A stretch of DNA of 64,000 bases from Sclerurus mexicanus (taxonomy: Eukaryota > Chordata > Aves > Passeriformes > Furnariidae), in the NCBI GenBank assembly GCA_013396755.1, contig VWZF01006058.1:382816-446815 (forward strand). The letters are read 5' to 3'. Position 1 is the first letter of the stretch. The number at the start of each line of letters is the position of its first letter. The translations under genes were made by a program, and so were the position numbers. Under the pieces are notes generated by a model, which did not search any database, was not told the origin of the DNA, and was given only the letters and a program-made list of their open reading frames with translations. Positions 56,801 through 63,700 of the stretch are shown here, piece after piece.

Positions 56801-59800
56801 CATAAATGGGAATAAGAATCTCAAGCAAAATTAAACTGTTTCCACTCAGCTAGGCTGATTTAAGAACGTATCCATGAGCTTTAGAAACAAGGAGGCAATC
56901 TACCCTTACAGAAACACAAAGCGAGTAAAGGTGAAAAGACCAGACTGTACAAGTAATGTTAAACAATTTAAAAGGAATAGAGATTTAAATTTTTATGTAA
57001 TAAAATTCAGCTTTTTTTAAAGGAAAAAAACCTGCTGAAGCCATTAATTCATCCTAGAAAGAAAAAAAAGGTCCCAAAAATTGAATTTAAAGCAGTCTGA
57101 TTTCTTCTACACTTGCTGTATCATTAGCTGCTGGCTCCAGTTGCTTGAGCTCTATCAATAAGGGACTCATATAACTGTGTGGTGTTTCTTTTTTATACAC
57201 ACACACAGACTCAGTTGCTGAGACACCTGAAAGCACCATAAAAGAGCAGCAGCAGCAGACACATTTCTCCACTGCATTAACCCAAACTGGCTGTGGAATC
57301 TGCCTTCCTCCACCTACAAGTACTTCACTCCTTTCAGCATACAGGAAGAGATTCAAAGGCACTACAATTGCTTTTCTGCCTACACCTGCCACACAATCCC
57401 AGAAAGGAGTAGGTAATAAAATATTCCTATAAACATCAGACACACAGAAACCCAGCTTATGTATAGAATATCCACACAATTTGCATTTTCAGATGTTGAA
57501 AGTTATAGCCAAATCTACTAGGACATATCTAAGCTTTGATCACTACTGCACAAACTGATTTATGTATGGTGACATGACACTTAAGAACTCTTTATTTATT
57601 TCAGAAATAATTCAACCGTGTTCACTATATCTTTATATACAAAGCAACCAAGACATATCTATATATCTCTATACGTGATTGGAGAGTTCTCAATTCCAAA
57701 TCAATAGCGAAATACCAACTTCAGCAGTGCCCAAAGCTGAGAGAAAATGTACACAAGCACCGATCCTCTTACACACATTCCCACTGTTTGGATCCTTCCC
57801 ACAACCCTTCCCATCTGCAGTTTCAACCACAAACAGCCACTGGAGCCCTTTCCCATCTGGGAGCATCAAACATTATCTTCAGTGACAATGTAATCAATCA
57901 AACTATACCAACTTGGAAGGATACAGGAGGCCAAAAGGTAGAAAACAACCTAAAACCCAACACTTTTATACCAAATTCATATGAAGATTTTTAAAAGCCA
58001 GAAGTCATATTTTATTTTTATATGGGTCTTCTTTTAAGACAATCTTTATACAACTAAAATGTTTAAATAGAACAGCACATGTCCATTTGACCAAGACAGA
58101 AGTTTGAGGAGACATCACTTTAAAAAGTCAAAATGAAGGGAGGTTTTGATAACATGAACACAAACAGGGAATCCAGACTCTGTTCCTTGCTTGAATGATT
58201 TCAATCACAAGAAAAGGCATGACCAGAGACCATCCAAGGTCTGACCAGGCACCACCAGAACAGCCAGTGGAAAGCATGAGACCTTGGGAATAACATGGTA
58301 ACAATGGCTCAAGGGCTACCAAAGCCAAGGCACCAAAACAACCAAGTGTTTTAGACAATCAAATGATGACTGTTTAACTGAACAGCATCTGCAGTGATCA
58401 AACCAAAGACTGAGCTAAGCTAATTTTAAGAGAGGACACAGGCCTTCTGTCGAGCTGCATGAGTTCTTGTCACAAACAATGTCACACAAGTGCTTCTCAG
58501 TGAACGTGGCTAGCCAGCTGAACTCTTGAGACTGGGTTTATGAACCCCTAAAAGGCTGGGGTACTACAATAAACCCTTCTTACATATTCCGTATCATGAA
58601 AGCTGCACTTAGATGAGATATTTCGGCTGGTGAAGGACAGAAAGCACTGGCTTTTCAAGATCAGAGGTGAAGCAGACTCACAGTTTGCACAAGGATCTGC
58701 TCACGATCACCGACACTCCACCCATGACTAAAACACACCTCCATGCTCATGAAGAGTTTGATCACTCCCCAGCTGCAGCCTATGTCAGTAGTACCTGAAA
58801 TGTTGTCTGTCTGTCTGCTAAGAGCTGTGCAAAGCATTCCCTTCAAAAGCCAGCAGCTGAGACACCCTGGTGACAAGTTACAAACACGGACAACCTCACC
58901 TCTGCTAGAAACCAGACTGCATCTGCCAAAACCACCACAAAAGAATGACAGGCAACGGAAGTGACAGAAATGAGACATTACTAGTAATAATAATTTGCAA
59001 GACTAAACACTTTGACCCTTCACATCTTAATTAACAGAAACATTAGTAATTTATAAAAAGAATAATCATCATCATTTAACAGTGACCTGAAAGAGAAAAT
59101 CCCACAGATAACAGACCACAGCACAGACACATATTCCAGGTGCTCAGGTGAAGCAACTTTTGTGCTGAGAAAAAAGAGCTTTTAAAAGGTAAGAGTAACA
59201 CGAATGTTACAACACATGACAGGGGACTCTGTTTACTCATTTTTGGTCTTTTCCCACCTTTGTTTTGCAAACAAGTCATCTGGTCCACACAGATACAGAC
59301 ATCATTGGCAGGCGTCTGCTAAAATGAAGACCTTTCATTCAGGCTACGCAGTATCTCCCTCCGAGAGCAGACCAAGCAGCCTGATTAAAACGTTGAACAA
59401 TAACTAAGCCCGAAAATACGCGGTAATGATACAAATACACTCCTGTTCTCTCAGTCACAAAAGTTTCAAATGCTAATCTAATTACAGCACAAGGCGGGTT
59501 CATTTTCTTGAACCAAAAAATTCTACAGAGCAGTTTCCTGAGCAGGAAGACAGGTCAGTAACAAATGTTAGGCTGTGTTAGACCAACCAGCGACTTGGAA
59601 GCCTTTAGCTACTGTTCAGTTTTCAAAGCTGCTTTCAATGAAATGCATTTCTACGCCAATCTCCAAGTCCATTTGGCCGTGTCTGATTACAGCAGAGAAC
59701 TAGATGCATTGGATAAGAAAACAGTTTACCTAAATGGATATATGAAATCTTTTACAGTGATTAGCTAATCATTTCCAGAATGTGTTTTCAGCCATGTTTA

Positions 59801-60729
59801 ATATGAAAACAAAGCAATATCTTTAACATTTCTTTTATAATGTATTCTGGCTTCTCTTAATGTGTGCGATAAATCCAGTTTCTACAGAATGAGTGATTTT
59901 TATTATATGACAACCATATTTCTACAGATCTACTAGAAAATCATAATAAAATGCAAAACAGATGCACAGGCTCTTACAAACACAGGTTATTTGAAACTGG
60001 GAAGTGCCTTACAGTGACATCCCAAGCAGACACTGCTTACACTCACTGACCAATCACTTTCTTAACAGAGGAAAGATTAGAAGAGTGATAACTATCACTG
60101 CAGAAAGGGAGCAGTTTGTAAATAAGCCACTTAACAGGAAGCAAACGAATGTGAAAGAGGCTGAACCACAACAGTGCCACCTACAGTAAAGGACATTATA
60201 CGGAAAAATAAATCAATGGTCAGTCAGCAAGGGAACAAACTCAGAACTCAATAAACAAAATCTGATTTCACCGTAAAACTCAGATCTAATAATATCAGGT
60301 ACATCCCTACAAGTTTACACACTTCAAAAACTCGTCACTGCCCGGTAGGAGGGCATTTCTGAGATATGAATACCTATGCCATCAGTTCTATTCACGAGCC
60401 TTCGCAAAACACAAAGCAAAAAGCAGCATGTTTCTGAAGCTCTAACTCCCCATTAACGTTTTGTTTGAAGCACAAAAAGAGCCCGAGAGGAGCCACGTGG
60501 CAAAGGCAAAGAACAGCCGCAGCCTTACCTTGCACTCCACCACGCTCTGATCCGATTCACACGTGACATAGATTTCATCAACTGCCCGTCGGAGATTGTC
60601 AAAAAGAAATGCCCAGTACCGAGCCCGCAGATCGACCTTCCGAGGCTGCCTGGTTTTTGTTGGGCTCTTATCAAAGCTCTTATCTCCAGCTGCTGCTGCT
60701 GCTGTTAATTTACAGTCTAAGGTACTGTT
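5680..60729 (-). CDS. SCAPER: SCAPER, internal part (19 exons, 886 codons)
   Basis: This is the central part of S-phase cyclin A-associated protein in the ER. Family knowledge: SCAPER is a roughly 1400-residue protein that binds cyclin A/Cdk2, is found at the ER and in the cytosol, affects cilia, and links the CCR4-NOT deadenylase to ribosomes during tubulin mRNA autoregulation. Seen here: an ordered run of exons matching the vertebrate protein from about residue 65 onward. They include DLRARYWAFLFDNLRR, GWETVQRGRP, MDPSDISN, a long E/R/K helix, a C2H2 finger (CSLCN then HIKGRKH) and LDRTLGEISRILEKE. Exon lengths sum to 2658 nt with all phases compatible and no internal stop. The start codon lies upstream of the window (above 64000), and the C-terminal exons lie below position 1. 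The gene identity is near certain; a few splice edges rest on homology and splice consensus only. Confidence 0.97.
7490..7505. other. Perfect 16-bp palindrome
   Basis: CCGTGTGATCACACGG is its own reverse complement over all 16 bases. It could be a dimeric protein site or a chance event; no family of sites is recognised with certainty. Confidence 0.6.
9927..9940 (+). repeat. Poly-A run (14 A)
   Basis: An uninterrupted run of 14 A, with no recognisable retroelement directly upstream. Confidence 0.85.
12440..13420 (-). repeat. Ancient CR1-family LINE relic
   Basis: On the plus strand the order of degenerate landmarks is that of an inverted sauropsid CR1 3' region: ATGATCTCATAGATCTCTAT, CAGAGACAAAGACCCAGAAC, TGCACGTTGTATTCAA, TTTCACCTGCCATTTTATTG, CCTGGTCACTC and GACAGACCTTATCAAAATAA. 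This pattern is familiar from turtle, crocodile and old bird CR1 copies. It has no intact frame. Its high divergence, unlike the two younger CR1 copies in the window, suggests an insertion that long predates the bird radiation. Confidence 0.75.
13972..14037 (-). CDS. SCAPER: SCAPER exon w18 (small)
   Basis: This 66-nt exon completes Arg and encodes AKEYESLMDAKNAVSDSPFK and A, ending with AA of a Lys codon. The acceptor is CCTCTAG and the donor is GTAAGC. It matches the family segment AKEYESLMETKN. The phases (1 in, 2 out) fit w17 and w19 exactly. Confidence 0.93.
14038..17166. other. SCAPER intron between w17 and w18 (3129 bp)
   Basis: AT-rich sequence. I see no recognised repeat or exon. 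Confidence 0.75.
17167..17303 (-). CDS. SCAPER: SCAPER exon w17, lysine-rich segment
   Basis: This 137-nt exon encodes EHLSLKKYIVDIVIESSVPV, then EPLKDGEEKQKIKKKAKKLK and ARMNS plus AG. The acceptor is TTCTGCAG and the donor is GTAGTA. It starts with a long ATG-free open stretch and was identified by family match and phase. The KIKKKAKKLKAR run resembles a nuclear localisation or RNA-contact patch. It follows a 12065-bp intron, the largest in the window. Confidence 0.95.
19085..19490. promoter_or_regulatory. CpG-rich patch in the largest intron
   Basis: I count about 22 CpGs in roughly 400 bp, well above the surrounding intron but less dense than the 54745 island. A plus-strand open frame of 132 codons (19080-19478) crosses it; I recognise no family in it, and long open frames are expected in GC-rich sequence. 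Regulatory function is inferred only from CpG density. Confidence 0.35.
19936..19946 (+). repeat. Poly-G run (11 G)
   Basis: An uninterrupted run of 11 G, read as C on the transcribed SCAPER strand. Possible sequencing-length error or G-rich structure. Confidence 0.8.
24685..24843 (+). repeat. CR1 LINE 3' end
   Basis: The blocks AAGGCCAGGCTGGACGGGGC, GGGGGTTGGAACAAGCTGAC, CTTTGAGGTCCCTTCCA and the terminal GATTCTATGA are the standard 3' end of avian CR1. It is heavily 5'-truncated (about 160 bp) and moderately diverged. The terminal octamer-type ATTCTATGA marks the 3' end, which is what the CR1 reverse transcriptase recognises. Confidence 0.95.
25430..25670. repeat. GC-rich patch with repeated CTGGCAC
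   Basis: A GC-rich block with at least four copies of CTGGCAC at uneven spacing, plus the related TGCCAG on the opposite strand. Frames are open on both strands, as expected for such composition. It may be a decayed minisatellite or an old repeat I cannot name. Confidence 0.4.
27509..27587 (+). promoter_or_regulatory. Cluster of DR1-like nuclear receptor sites
   Basis: Three direct repeats with 1-bp spacing: GAGTCAAAGATCA (27509-27521), AGGTTAAAGGTGA (27553-27565) and GGGTCAAAGGTGA (27575-27587). Starts are 44 and 22 bp apart. The last is close to the HNF4/RXR-type consensus with its CAAAG core. Binding is inferred. Confidence 0.35.
29369..29476 (-). CDS. SCAPER: SCAPER exon w16, second half of the zinc finger
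   Basis: This 108-nt exon (36 codons, phase 0 at both ends) encodes ISSEVYLFSHIKGRKHQQAV, then RENSSIQGRELSDEEV. The acceptor is CATTTCAG and the donor is GTAAGT. Joined to w15 it gives C-x2-C-x12-H-x5-H, the spacing typical of matrin/U1C-like C2H2 fingers, which often bind RNA. RNA binding here is inferred from the class. Confidence 0.97.
29477..30543. other. SCAPER intron between w15 and w16 (1067 bp)
   Basis: It interrupts the zinc finger between its cysteine and histidine pairs, in phase 0. I see no other element. Confidence 0.85.
30544..30696 (-). CDS. SCAPER: SCAPER exon w15, first half of the zinc finger
   Basis: This 153-nt exon (51 codons, phase 0 at both ends) encodes HDESIRRHMEQIEQRKEKAA, then ELSSGRHANTDYAPKLTPYE and RKKQCSLCNVM. 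The acceptor is CCGTTCAG and the donor is GTAAGT. It ends the long helix and supplies the two cysteines (CSLC) of a C2H2 finger whose histidines are in w16. Confidence 0.97.
30697..30805. other. SCAPER intron between w14 and w15 (109 bp)
   Basis: The smallest intron here, with normal GTATAA donor and TTCAG acceptor. Confidence 0.9.
30806..30887 (-). CDS. SCAPER: SCAPER exon w14
   Basis: This 82-nt exon completes Arg and encodes DREERLAALTAAQQEAMEEL, then QKKIQLK. The acceptor is TTGGTTAG and the donor is GTATAA. It is separated from w15 by only 109 bp, the shortest intron in the window. Confidence 0.95.
30888..34664. other. SCAPER intron between w13 and w14 (3777 bp)
   Basis: It contains an A-rich low-complexity stretch (33208-33240). 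I recognised no transposon or exon. Confidence 0.75.
33208..33240. repeat. A-rich low-complexity stretch
   Basis: Runs of A broken by single G residues. It could be the tail of a decayed retroelement on the plus strand, but nothing upstream is recognisable. Confidence 0.7.
34665..34807 (-). CDS. SCAPER: SCAPER exon w13, E/R-rich single helix, GC-rich
   Basis: This 143-nt exon encodes ERKRALEAERQARVEELLMR, then RKEQEARIEQQRQEKEKARE and DAARERA plus AG. The acceptor is CTGGCAG and the donor is GTAACT. Alternating acidic and basic i to i+4 residues suggest a stable single alpha-helix. The exon uses GCG, CGC and CGG codons and is CpG-rich, unlike the AT-richer w10-w12 and w14-w17. Confidence 0.96.
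34808..36025. other. SCAPER intron between w12 and w13 (1218 bp)
   Basis: I see no recognised element. Confidence 0.8.
36026..36181 (-). CDS. SCAPER: SCAPER exon w12, charged helix
   Basis: This 156-nt exon (52 codons, phase 0 at both ends) encodes VNEIAFINTLEAQNKRHDVL, then NKLKEYEQRLNELQEERQRR and QEEKQARDEAVQ. The acceptor is TTTGCAG and the donor is GTATGT. It has strong heptad-like Leu spacing (KLKEYEQRLNELQ), suggesting coiled coil or a stable single helix. Confidence 0.97.
36182..38456. other. SCAPER intron between w11 and w12 (2275 bp)
   Basis: It contains an avian ERVL-type solo LTR at about 37413-37826. The remainder is ordinary AT-rich intron. Confidence 0.8.
37413..37826 (+). 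mobile_element. Solo LTR of an avian ERVL-type endogenous retrovirus
   Basis: The left end TGGTTTTGGCTGGCAGAGAG, then TTGGATTTGTGCTGG, ACACAGTGTCAAGGCC-like and TGACCAAAGGGATATT stretches, and the right end GCTGGCTGGGGTTAAACCAT, match the well-known avian ERVL LTR pattern. There is no internal retroviral sequence on either side, so it is a solo LTR left after recombination. Terminal bases and the target duplication are worn and I could not define them. It lies in sense-antisense opposition to SCAPER (LTR plus, gene minus). Confidence 0.85.
38457..38597 (-). CDS. SCAPER: SCAPER exon w11, charged helix
   Basis: This 141-nt exon (47 codons, phase 0 at both ends) encodes EKDVRKWKEELLDQRRRMME, then EKLLHAEFKREVQLQAIVKK and AQEEEAK. 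The acceptor is CTGTGTAG and the donor is GTAAGT. It is nearly invariant with the mammalian protein. It belongs to the helical middle part of SCAPER, the part thought to contact the ribosome during tubulin mRNA decay (from the literature, not from this sequence). Confidence 0.97.
38598..39081. other. SCAPER intron between w10 and w11 (484 bp)
   Basis: I see nothing beyond splice signals. Confidence 0.85.
39082..39193 (-). CDS. SCAPER: SCAPER exon w10, E/K-rich helix
   Basis: This 112-nt exon encodes TIAESKKKHEEKQMKAQQLR, then EKLREEKTLKLQKLMER. The acceptor ends in a short, A-rich TTAAAAG at 39194 and above; the donor is GTAAGC. It begins the long uninterrupted charged helix characteristic of SCAPER, which runs to w15. 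Confidence 0.95.
39194..39524. other. SCAPER intron between w9 and w10 (331 bp)
   Basis: The 5' half is GC-rich and open in the w9 frame down to 39386. The donor is GTTCTG and the acceptor is A-rich TTAAAAG, so both ends of this intron are weaker than usual. Confidence 0.8.
39525..39642 (-). CDS. SCAPER: SCAPER exon w9, in a CpG-rich patch
   Basis: This 118-nt exon completes Ala and reads RESWRQSNSWGDRAEEEPA, then RPPGHGIHMHEKLSSPSRK, ending with AG of an Arg codon. The acceptor is CCGTGCAG. The donor is GTTCTG, a poor match to GTRAGT, although the exon side (AAAG) is good and the frame into w10 (Arg-Thr-Ile-Ala) requires it. Codons here are unusually GC-rich (CTG TCG TCG CCC TCG CGC) compared with w10-w12. 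Confidence 0.93.
39643..40091. other. SCAPER intron between w8 and w9 (449 bp)
   Basis: CpG-rich sequence from the w9 patch spills into the first 60 or so bases (39643-39700). I see nothing else. Confidence 0.8.
40092..40167 (-). CDS. SCAPER: SCAPER exon w8
   Basis: This 76-nt exon encodes ASMGNGSISFCGLSMDW, then NDVLADYE plus one base. The acceptor is AATTTCAG and the donor is GTAAAT. It matches the family segment SMDWNDVLADYEARESW that precedes the proline-containing linker in w9. It is too short to be visible as an open frame on its own and was found by matching the family and phases. Confidence 0.94.
40168..40649. other. SCAPER intron between w7 and w8 (482 bp)
   Basis: I see nothing beyond splice signals. 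Confidence 0.85.
40650..40820 (-). CDS. SCAPER: SCAPER exon w7, start of the acidic coiled coil
   Basis: This 171-nt exon (57 codons, phase 0 at both ends) encodes SMAEVLAKKEELADRLEKAN, then EEAIASAIAEEEQLTREIEA and ends ETDNDSDFS. The acceptor is TTCCGTGCAG and the donor is GTGAGT. It is nearly identical to the family sequence. The intron immediately upstream is open in frame for at least 22 codons back to an ATG at 40884-40886; see the alternative first exon entry. Confidence 0.97.
40821..40886 (-). other. Possible alternative first exon encoding a signal-like leader
   Basis: Directly upstream of w7 and in frame with it, an ATG at 40884-40886 opens MESTLLCLLLIWGFFLVSCS followed by VQ and then the w7 residues SMAEVL. 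The leader has a short polar start, a hydrophobic core of about 13 residues and small residues before a plausible cleavage site, like a signal peptide or signal anchor. The sequence is not a plain pyrimidine tract: it contains GATCTGGGGC and a CpG, in an AT-rich intron. A T-rich TATA-like stretch lies near 40970-40980. In the full-length mRNA this segment would be intron. Use as a first exon is inferred. Confidence 0.4.
40821..42375. other. SCAPER intron between w6 and w7 (1555 bp)
   Basis: It contains the candidate alternative first exon immediately upstream of w7 (40821-40886). The rest is AT-rich with no recognised element. Confidence 0.75.
42376..42600 (-). CDS. SCAPER: SCAPER exon w6, variable region
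   Basis: This 225-nt exon (75 codons) is phase 0 at both ends. It starts FPAGASEANGSTG, passes through KTLQVNEASSQ and ends ETEMDPSDISN. The acceptor is CTTGTTAG and the donor is GTGAGT. Only the end (LQVNE and MDPSDISN) is clearly conserved with the mammalian protein. The middle is Pro/Ser/Thr-rich and probably disordered. Confidence 0.93.
42601..43028. other. SCAPER intron between w5 and w6 (428 bp)
   Basis: I see nothing beyond splice signals. Confidence 0.85.
43029..43291 (-). CDS. SCAPER: SCAPER exon w5, variable polar region
   Basis: This 263-nt exon begins by completing Asp and reads RKDAEGWETVQRGRPVRSRS, followed by a Ser/Pro/Glu-rich stretch ending GPLTERTQ. The acceptor is TTCAATGCAG and the donor is GTCAGT. 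The GWETVQRGRP block is strongly conserved. The rest looks disordered, with many SP/TP-type sites that could be phosphorylated (inferred). Confidence 0.96.
43292..49741. other. SCAPER intron between w4 and w5 (6450 bp), GC-AG type
   Basis: The donor side is GCAAGT at 49736-49741 and the acceptor is AATGCAG at 43292-43298. It holds an AAAT tetranucleotide repeat (49113-49131) and a ZNF143-like site near 46706-46719. I see no exon or clear transposon. Confidence 0.8.
49113..49131. repeat. (AAAT)n microsatellite
   Basis: About four and a half AAAT units. A simple repeat with no visible role. Confidence 0.9.
49742..49902 (-). CDS. SCAPER: SCAPER exon w4, ends at a GC donor
   Basis: This 161-nt exon encodes GNPAVTISATRLAPSGGSWA, then DKVKANHGTKAANPELG and ends AQKSLRKN plus one base. 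The SWADKV core matches the family; the sequence after it is variable. The acceptor is TCATTTAG at 49903 and above. The donor reads AATG then GCAAGT, that is GC instead of GT. This is the only position that keeps frame with w5 (G plus AT gives Asp in NDRKDAEGWE), so the intron appears to be GC-AG. Confidence 0.93.
49903..51818. other. SCAPER intron between w3 and w4 (1916 bp)
   Basis: I see no recognisable repeat or exon. A plus-strand open frame at 50485-50868 runs through a CA-rich stretch and has no support as a gene. Confidence 0.75.
51819..51935 (-). CDS. SCAPER: SCAPER exon w3, with cyclin-binding-like RRSLNF
   Basis: This 117-nt exon completes the Arg codon from w2 and reads PTSLAWEVKKMSPGRHVIPS, then PSTDRISVTSNARRSLNF, ending with two bases of Gly. 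The acceptor is TTTGCAG and the donor is GTATGA. The RRSLNF stretch fits the cyclin-docking pattern (Arg/Lys-x-Leu-x-hydrophobic), which matches the known cyclin A association of this protein. That this motif is the docking site is an inference. Confidence 0.95.
51936..52385. other. SCAPER intron between w2 and w3 (450 bp)
   Basis: I see nothing beyond splice signals. Confidence 0.85.
52386..52486 (-). CDS. SCAPER: SCAPER exon w2
   Basis: This 101-nt exon starts in phase 0 with EVLMMLDNYVRDFKALIDWI and continues through QLQEKLEKADAQS, ending with two bases (AG) of an Arg codon. The acceptor is CTTTTCAG and the donor is GTAATG. It is too short to appear as a long open frame. It is predicted to form an amphipathic helix that extends the conserved N-terminal domain of w1. 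Confidence 0.94.
54745..55075. promoter_or_regulatory. Intronic CpG island
   Basis: I count about 26 CpG dinucleotides in roughly 330 bp of GC-rich sequence, close to the number expected from base composition, in an otherwise AT-rich, CpG-poor intron. That meets the usual CpG island criteria by hand count. Two AATT-containing homeodomain-like sites (CCAATTAG and CCAATTGG) sit at its left edge, 54735-54754. It could be an internal promoter, an enhancer or a recently inserted GC-rich sequence; nothing in the sequence decides. Confidence 0.55.
56229..56244. repeat. Short TA microsatellite
   Basis: An alternating TA run interrupted by a CA step (ACATATATATATACATATG). It is short and of no visible function. 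Confidence 0.8.
60529..60729 (-). CDS. SCAPER: SCAPER exon w1: conserved N-terminal block
   Basis: This 67-codon exon is phase 0 at both ends. The acceptor is a TTTTCAG at 60730-60736 and the donor is GTAAGG at 60523-60528. It encodes NSTLDCKLTAAAAAGDK, then KSPTKTRQPRKVDLRARYWAF, and ends VTCESDQSVVECK. The second half is the most conserved N-terminal segment of the family. The alanine run (five Ala at 60688-60702) is a GCA microsatellite inside the coding sequence; human SCAPER, from memory, has Ser/Thr residues there. Confidence 0.96.
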
Positions 60730-63700
60730 CTGAAAACAAGATACAAGAGAAAAGGAAAACAACAAACAGAAGTATGGTAAGGGGTTGGGTTTCTGTGCAA
60801 CACACATTTTTTTTCAACATGTTGAAACACTTGTAAACAAGAAATTCTTCACTGAAGATATCACCCCATTGACTTGAGTTTTTTAAAACACACTTTCTTA
60901 AATATAGGCAGCAGTCATGTACAACTACATTCCGTTTCTCTGATGTTTATAATACTCCCATTGCACAACAGTACATGATATTCTGCCCCTTAGCACGTTG
61001 GAAAGCTACATTTTCTAATTACGTATCCTGTATTAATTACTCTGACAGGCGTGTGCATCCAGAGGTGGATAATAAACATACCAGCAATATTCCACCACAG
61101 GTAAATTCTGTTACCAAGACATTACATAGAGCATTATTGTTTTCAAACCCTCATTCTAATCTGTGAGTTGATGCCAGTGAAACACTGCTGTGGCCCTAAG
61201 ACACAGACTGACTGACGCAGTCCTGCTCTGCTGTGCAGATGCAGGGGACAGCCAACATGCTAAACGTGACAGGGCAGAGGGAGAACACCCAAAGCTCTTC
61301 ACAAACGCTGGCACACACAGGAACCACAACGTACCTGCTTGGAAGCACTGCTGTGTCACCTCAGTGTTACATGTGACAAGGTGACCTGCCCAGTGGATGA
61401 GGGAAAGGCTCTGGATGCTGTCTGCTGAGACTGCAGTAAAGCTTTGACACAGTGACAGGGCAGCAGGAATGGCCCCGAGTTGTGCCAGACGAGGTTTGGA
61501 TCAGATATTGAGAAAAACTTCTTCACTGAAAGGGTGGTCAGGCACTGGAACAGGCTGCCCAGGGATCACCAGGGATGAATGCTGATTCCCAGGGATACAA
61601 TCTCCGCCCCTGACAGTTTGCAAAAGAAGCGTGGATGTGGCACTGAGGGACATGGTTCAGTGGCAACACGGTGGTGCTGGGTTAATGGTTGGACTCGATG
61701 ATCCTAGAGGGCTTTTCCAACCTTAATGAGTCTCTGACTCGGTATCTGATGACCTCATGCATCCAGCTTAGTGACCCATATGGGAAAGACCATCACTCAT
61801 CTGCACAGGATGTTCCAAAGGATCCTGAAACACATCTATTTAGCTGAAAATACCAAATCAGCGCCTTGACACTGCCCTCACTAAACCTGAAATTCTCCAC
61901 CACAACAGAAAACAAACAGAAAAATCCTGCTGCCGTACCAGGCTTCTGAAAGCTTCTGCATTCCACAGCCAGGCCAAAGCACCTGCAGAAAACCCAGAGC
62001 GACACCCAAAGCACGTGCCATTTTGTGAAAGAAGTATTAGCCACGTGCTCAAATAGTCTGGTTTGGATTGGCTTTCTTCATTAACGTATTTATTTTAATA
62101 ACACCTTTAATGCAGTTTTGATGCACTGGTCCACTGTGGCACAGAACTCCAGGAAACTAATTCTTACCGCAGTACTCTTTTAGGAATTACTGCAAAACAC
62201 CATTCTAATAACTCCACTTTTGGTGAGTGAATAAAAGCAATCAAAACCAACACTGCACAAGCCAATGCACAGTGTTTATAATTAGAATATCTCACCATTA
62301 ACTAGAAATACTGTTAATTAGCAAACTAACTGGGTGGGATTCAAGCCTTTTGGTCCCATAGCACACGACATTAAACAAACTCCACTTTGTAATTCAGCAC
62401 AGACACACTGCTGTCAGAAAGGTTATGCTCTCACCTGCGTTTGTGTTCAGGTGCCAATTGGTCTGTAAGAAGGGGGAGAACGGGAACCTGATTTACTGCA
62501 ATCACACCAACATCTCTGCCACCCTCGCCCACGTCTCAAAGTGTACTCCAGGTGAACCCCAGCTAACGTATGCACGAGAGCCACGTTCAGAAAAGATGCA
62601 TGTCACAACCAACCAACAAACCCACGGGGATTTCAGAAAGGTTGCATGTTTTTCCTTCTATGACATAAGGCATCTCTGAACAAACTGCTTGAAGAAAAGA
62701 TGCCCCTTAGCTGAGGCCTTGTACACAAACCTTTAAAGCAAAGCTTCTACAGGCGAACTTAGAGCTCCTTGAACCCACAGGTTATAATGATGTAACTGCA
62801 GAATCAGAAATAGCTGTATTAACATAACTTTGCTACCTGTCGATGCCTGTGTTTATAAAATGTGATCTTAATAAAGTGAACAGGTTTACACTCATCCAGC
62901 TAATGCCGTTGATTCAAAGGATGGGTTGCTTTGGAATGGGAAACAAGCGTAATTCCCACTATTTGTGAGATGCATTTTCAAATGTATCTTTAAAAGATGC
63001 TGTCATGAAATACGTTTTGACAATTAGCATCCATCATCAGCTGTATTTAATGAGCAAAGCATCACGTGTAACCTCTGTAAGATGGTGCAGTTCCATTAGT
63101 GCCCTGGAAGCGAATTTTCAGGGTCTCAGTAAAGCCCACGCAACACTCAGAGTTACCCATATTCCAGCAGAACATCTCTGAGAGGATGAAACCCCCCAAA
63201 CTACCTGATTTCTTGCAAACACAACCACACAAGCAGGTAAGCATTACACTGGCGGTTTGTTGCTAGAAATAACATTTCACCTTGCAGTGATAGTTCAAAC
63301 CCTCAGCTGCAGCAGATGCAAAGATTTGGTGCCTTTGAAGGTAGGAAACATGGGAATACCCCTTCCTACACCCCAACTAACCCAGTGTGGACGAGGAAAG
63401 TGATGATCAAACCGAATCTCTCTTGGTGTTTTTTTCTGATTTTCTTCCCCCCCCTATAGTTACAGTAACTTGCCTTGGACTTCTGGAAAGCATGAAGTGT
63501 ATATTTTTACTTTCAGGATGCCAAAATTTATTGAATGTAGATTTGCCAGCACCCCACTGAAAGGACGACAAGGTCGATAAGATCACATGAAAGAGCTCTT
63601 GTAAGTTTATTTTCTTGAGATTAGTGGCCAATTCATATGTAAAGGAAAATTAAAACTGAAAACTCAACAAAGCTAACTCAAAAAAGCCACCAATTACAGC

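Larger units (their letters stand above)
52487..60528. other. SCAPER intron between w1 and w2 (8042 bp)
   Basis: It contains the CpG island at 54745-55075, a short TA repeat at 56229-56244 and a poly-A run of 13 at 54405-54417. I recognised no transposon or second gene. The listed open frames here have no family resemblance I can see. Confidence 0.7.
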
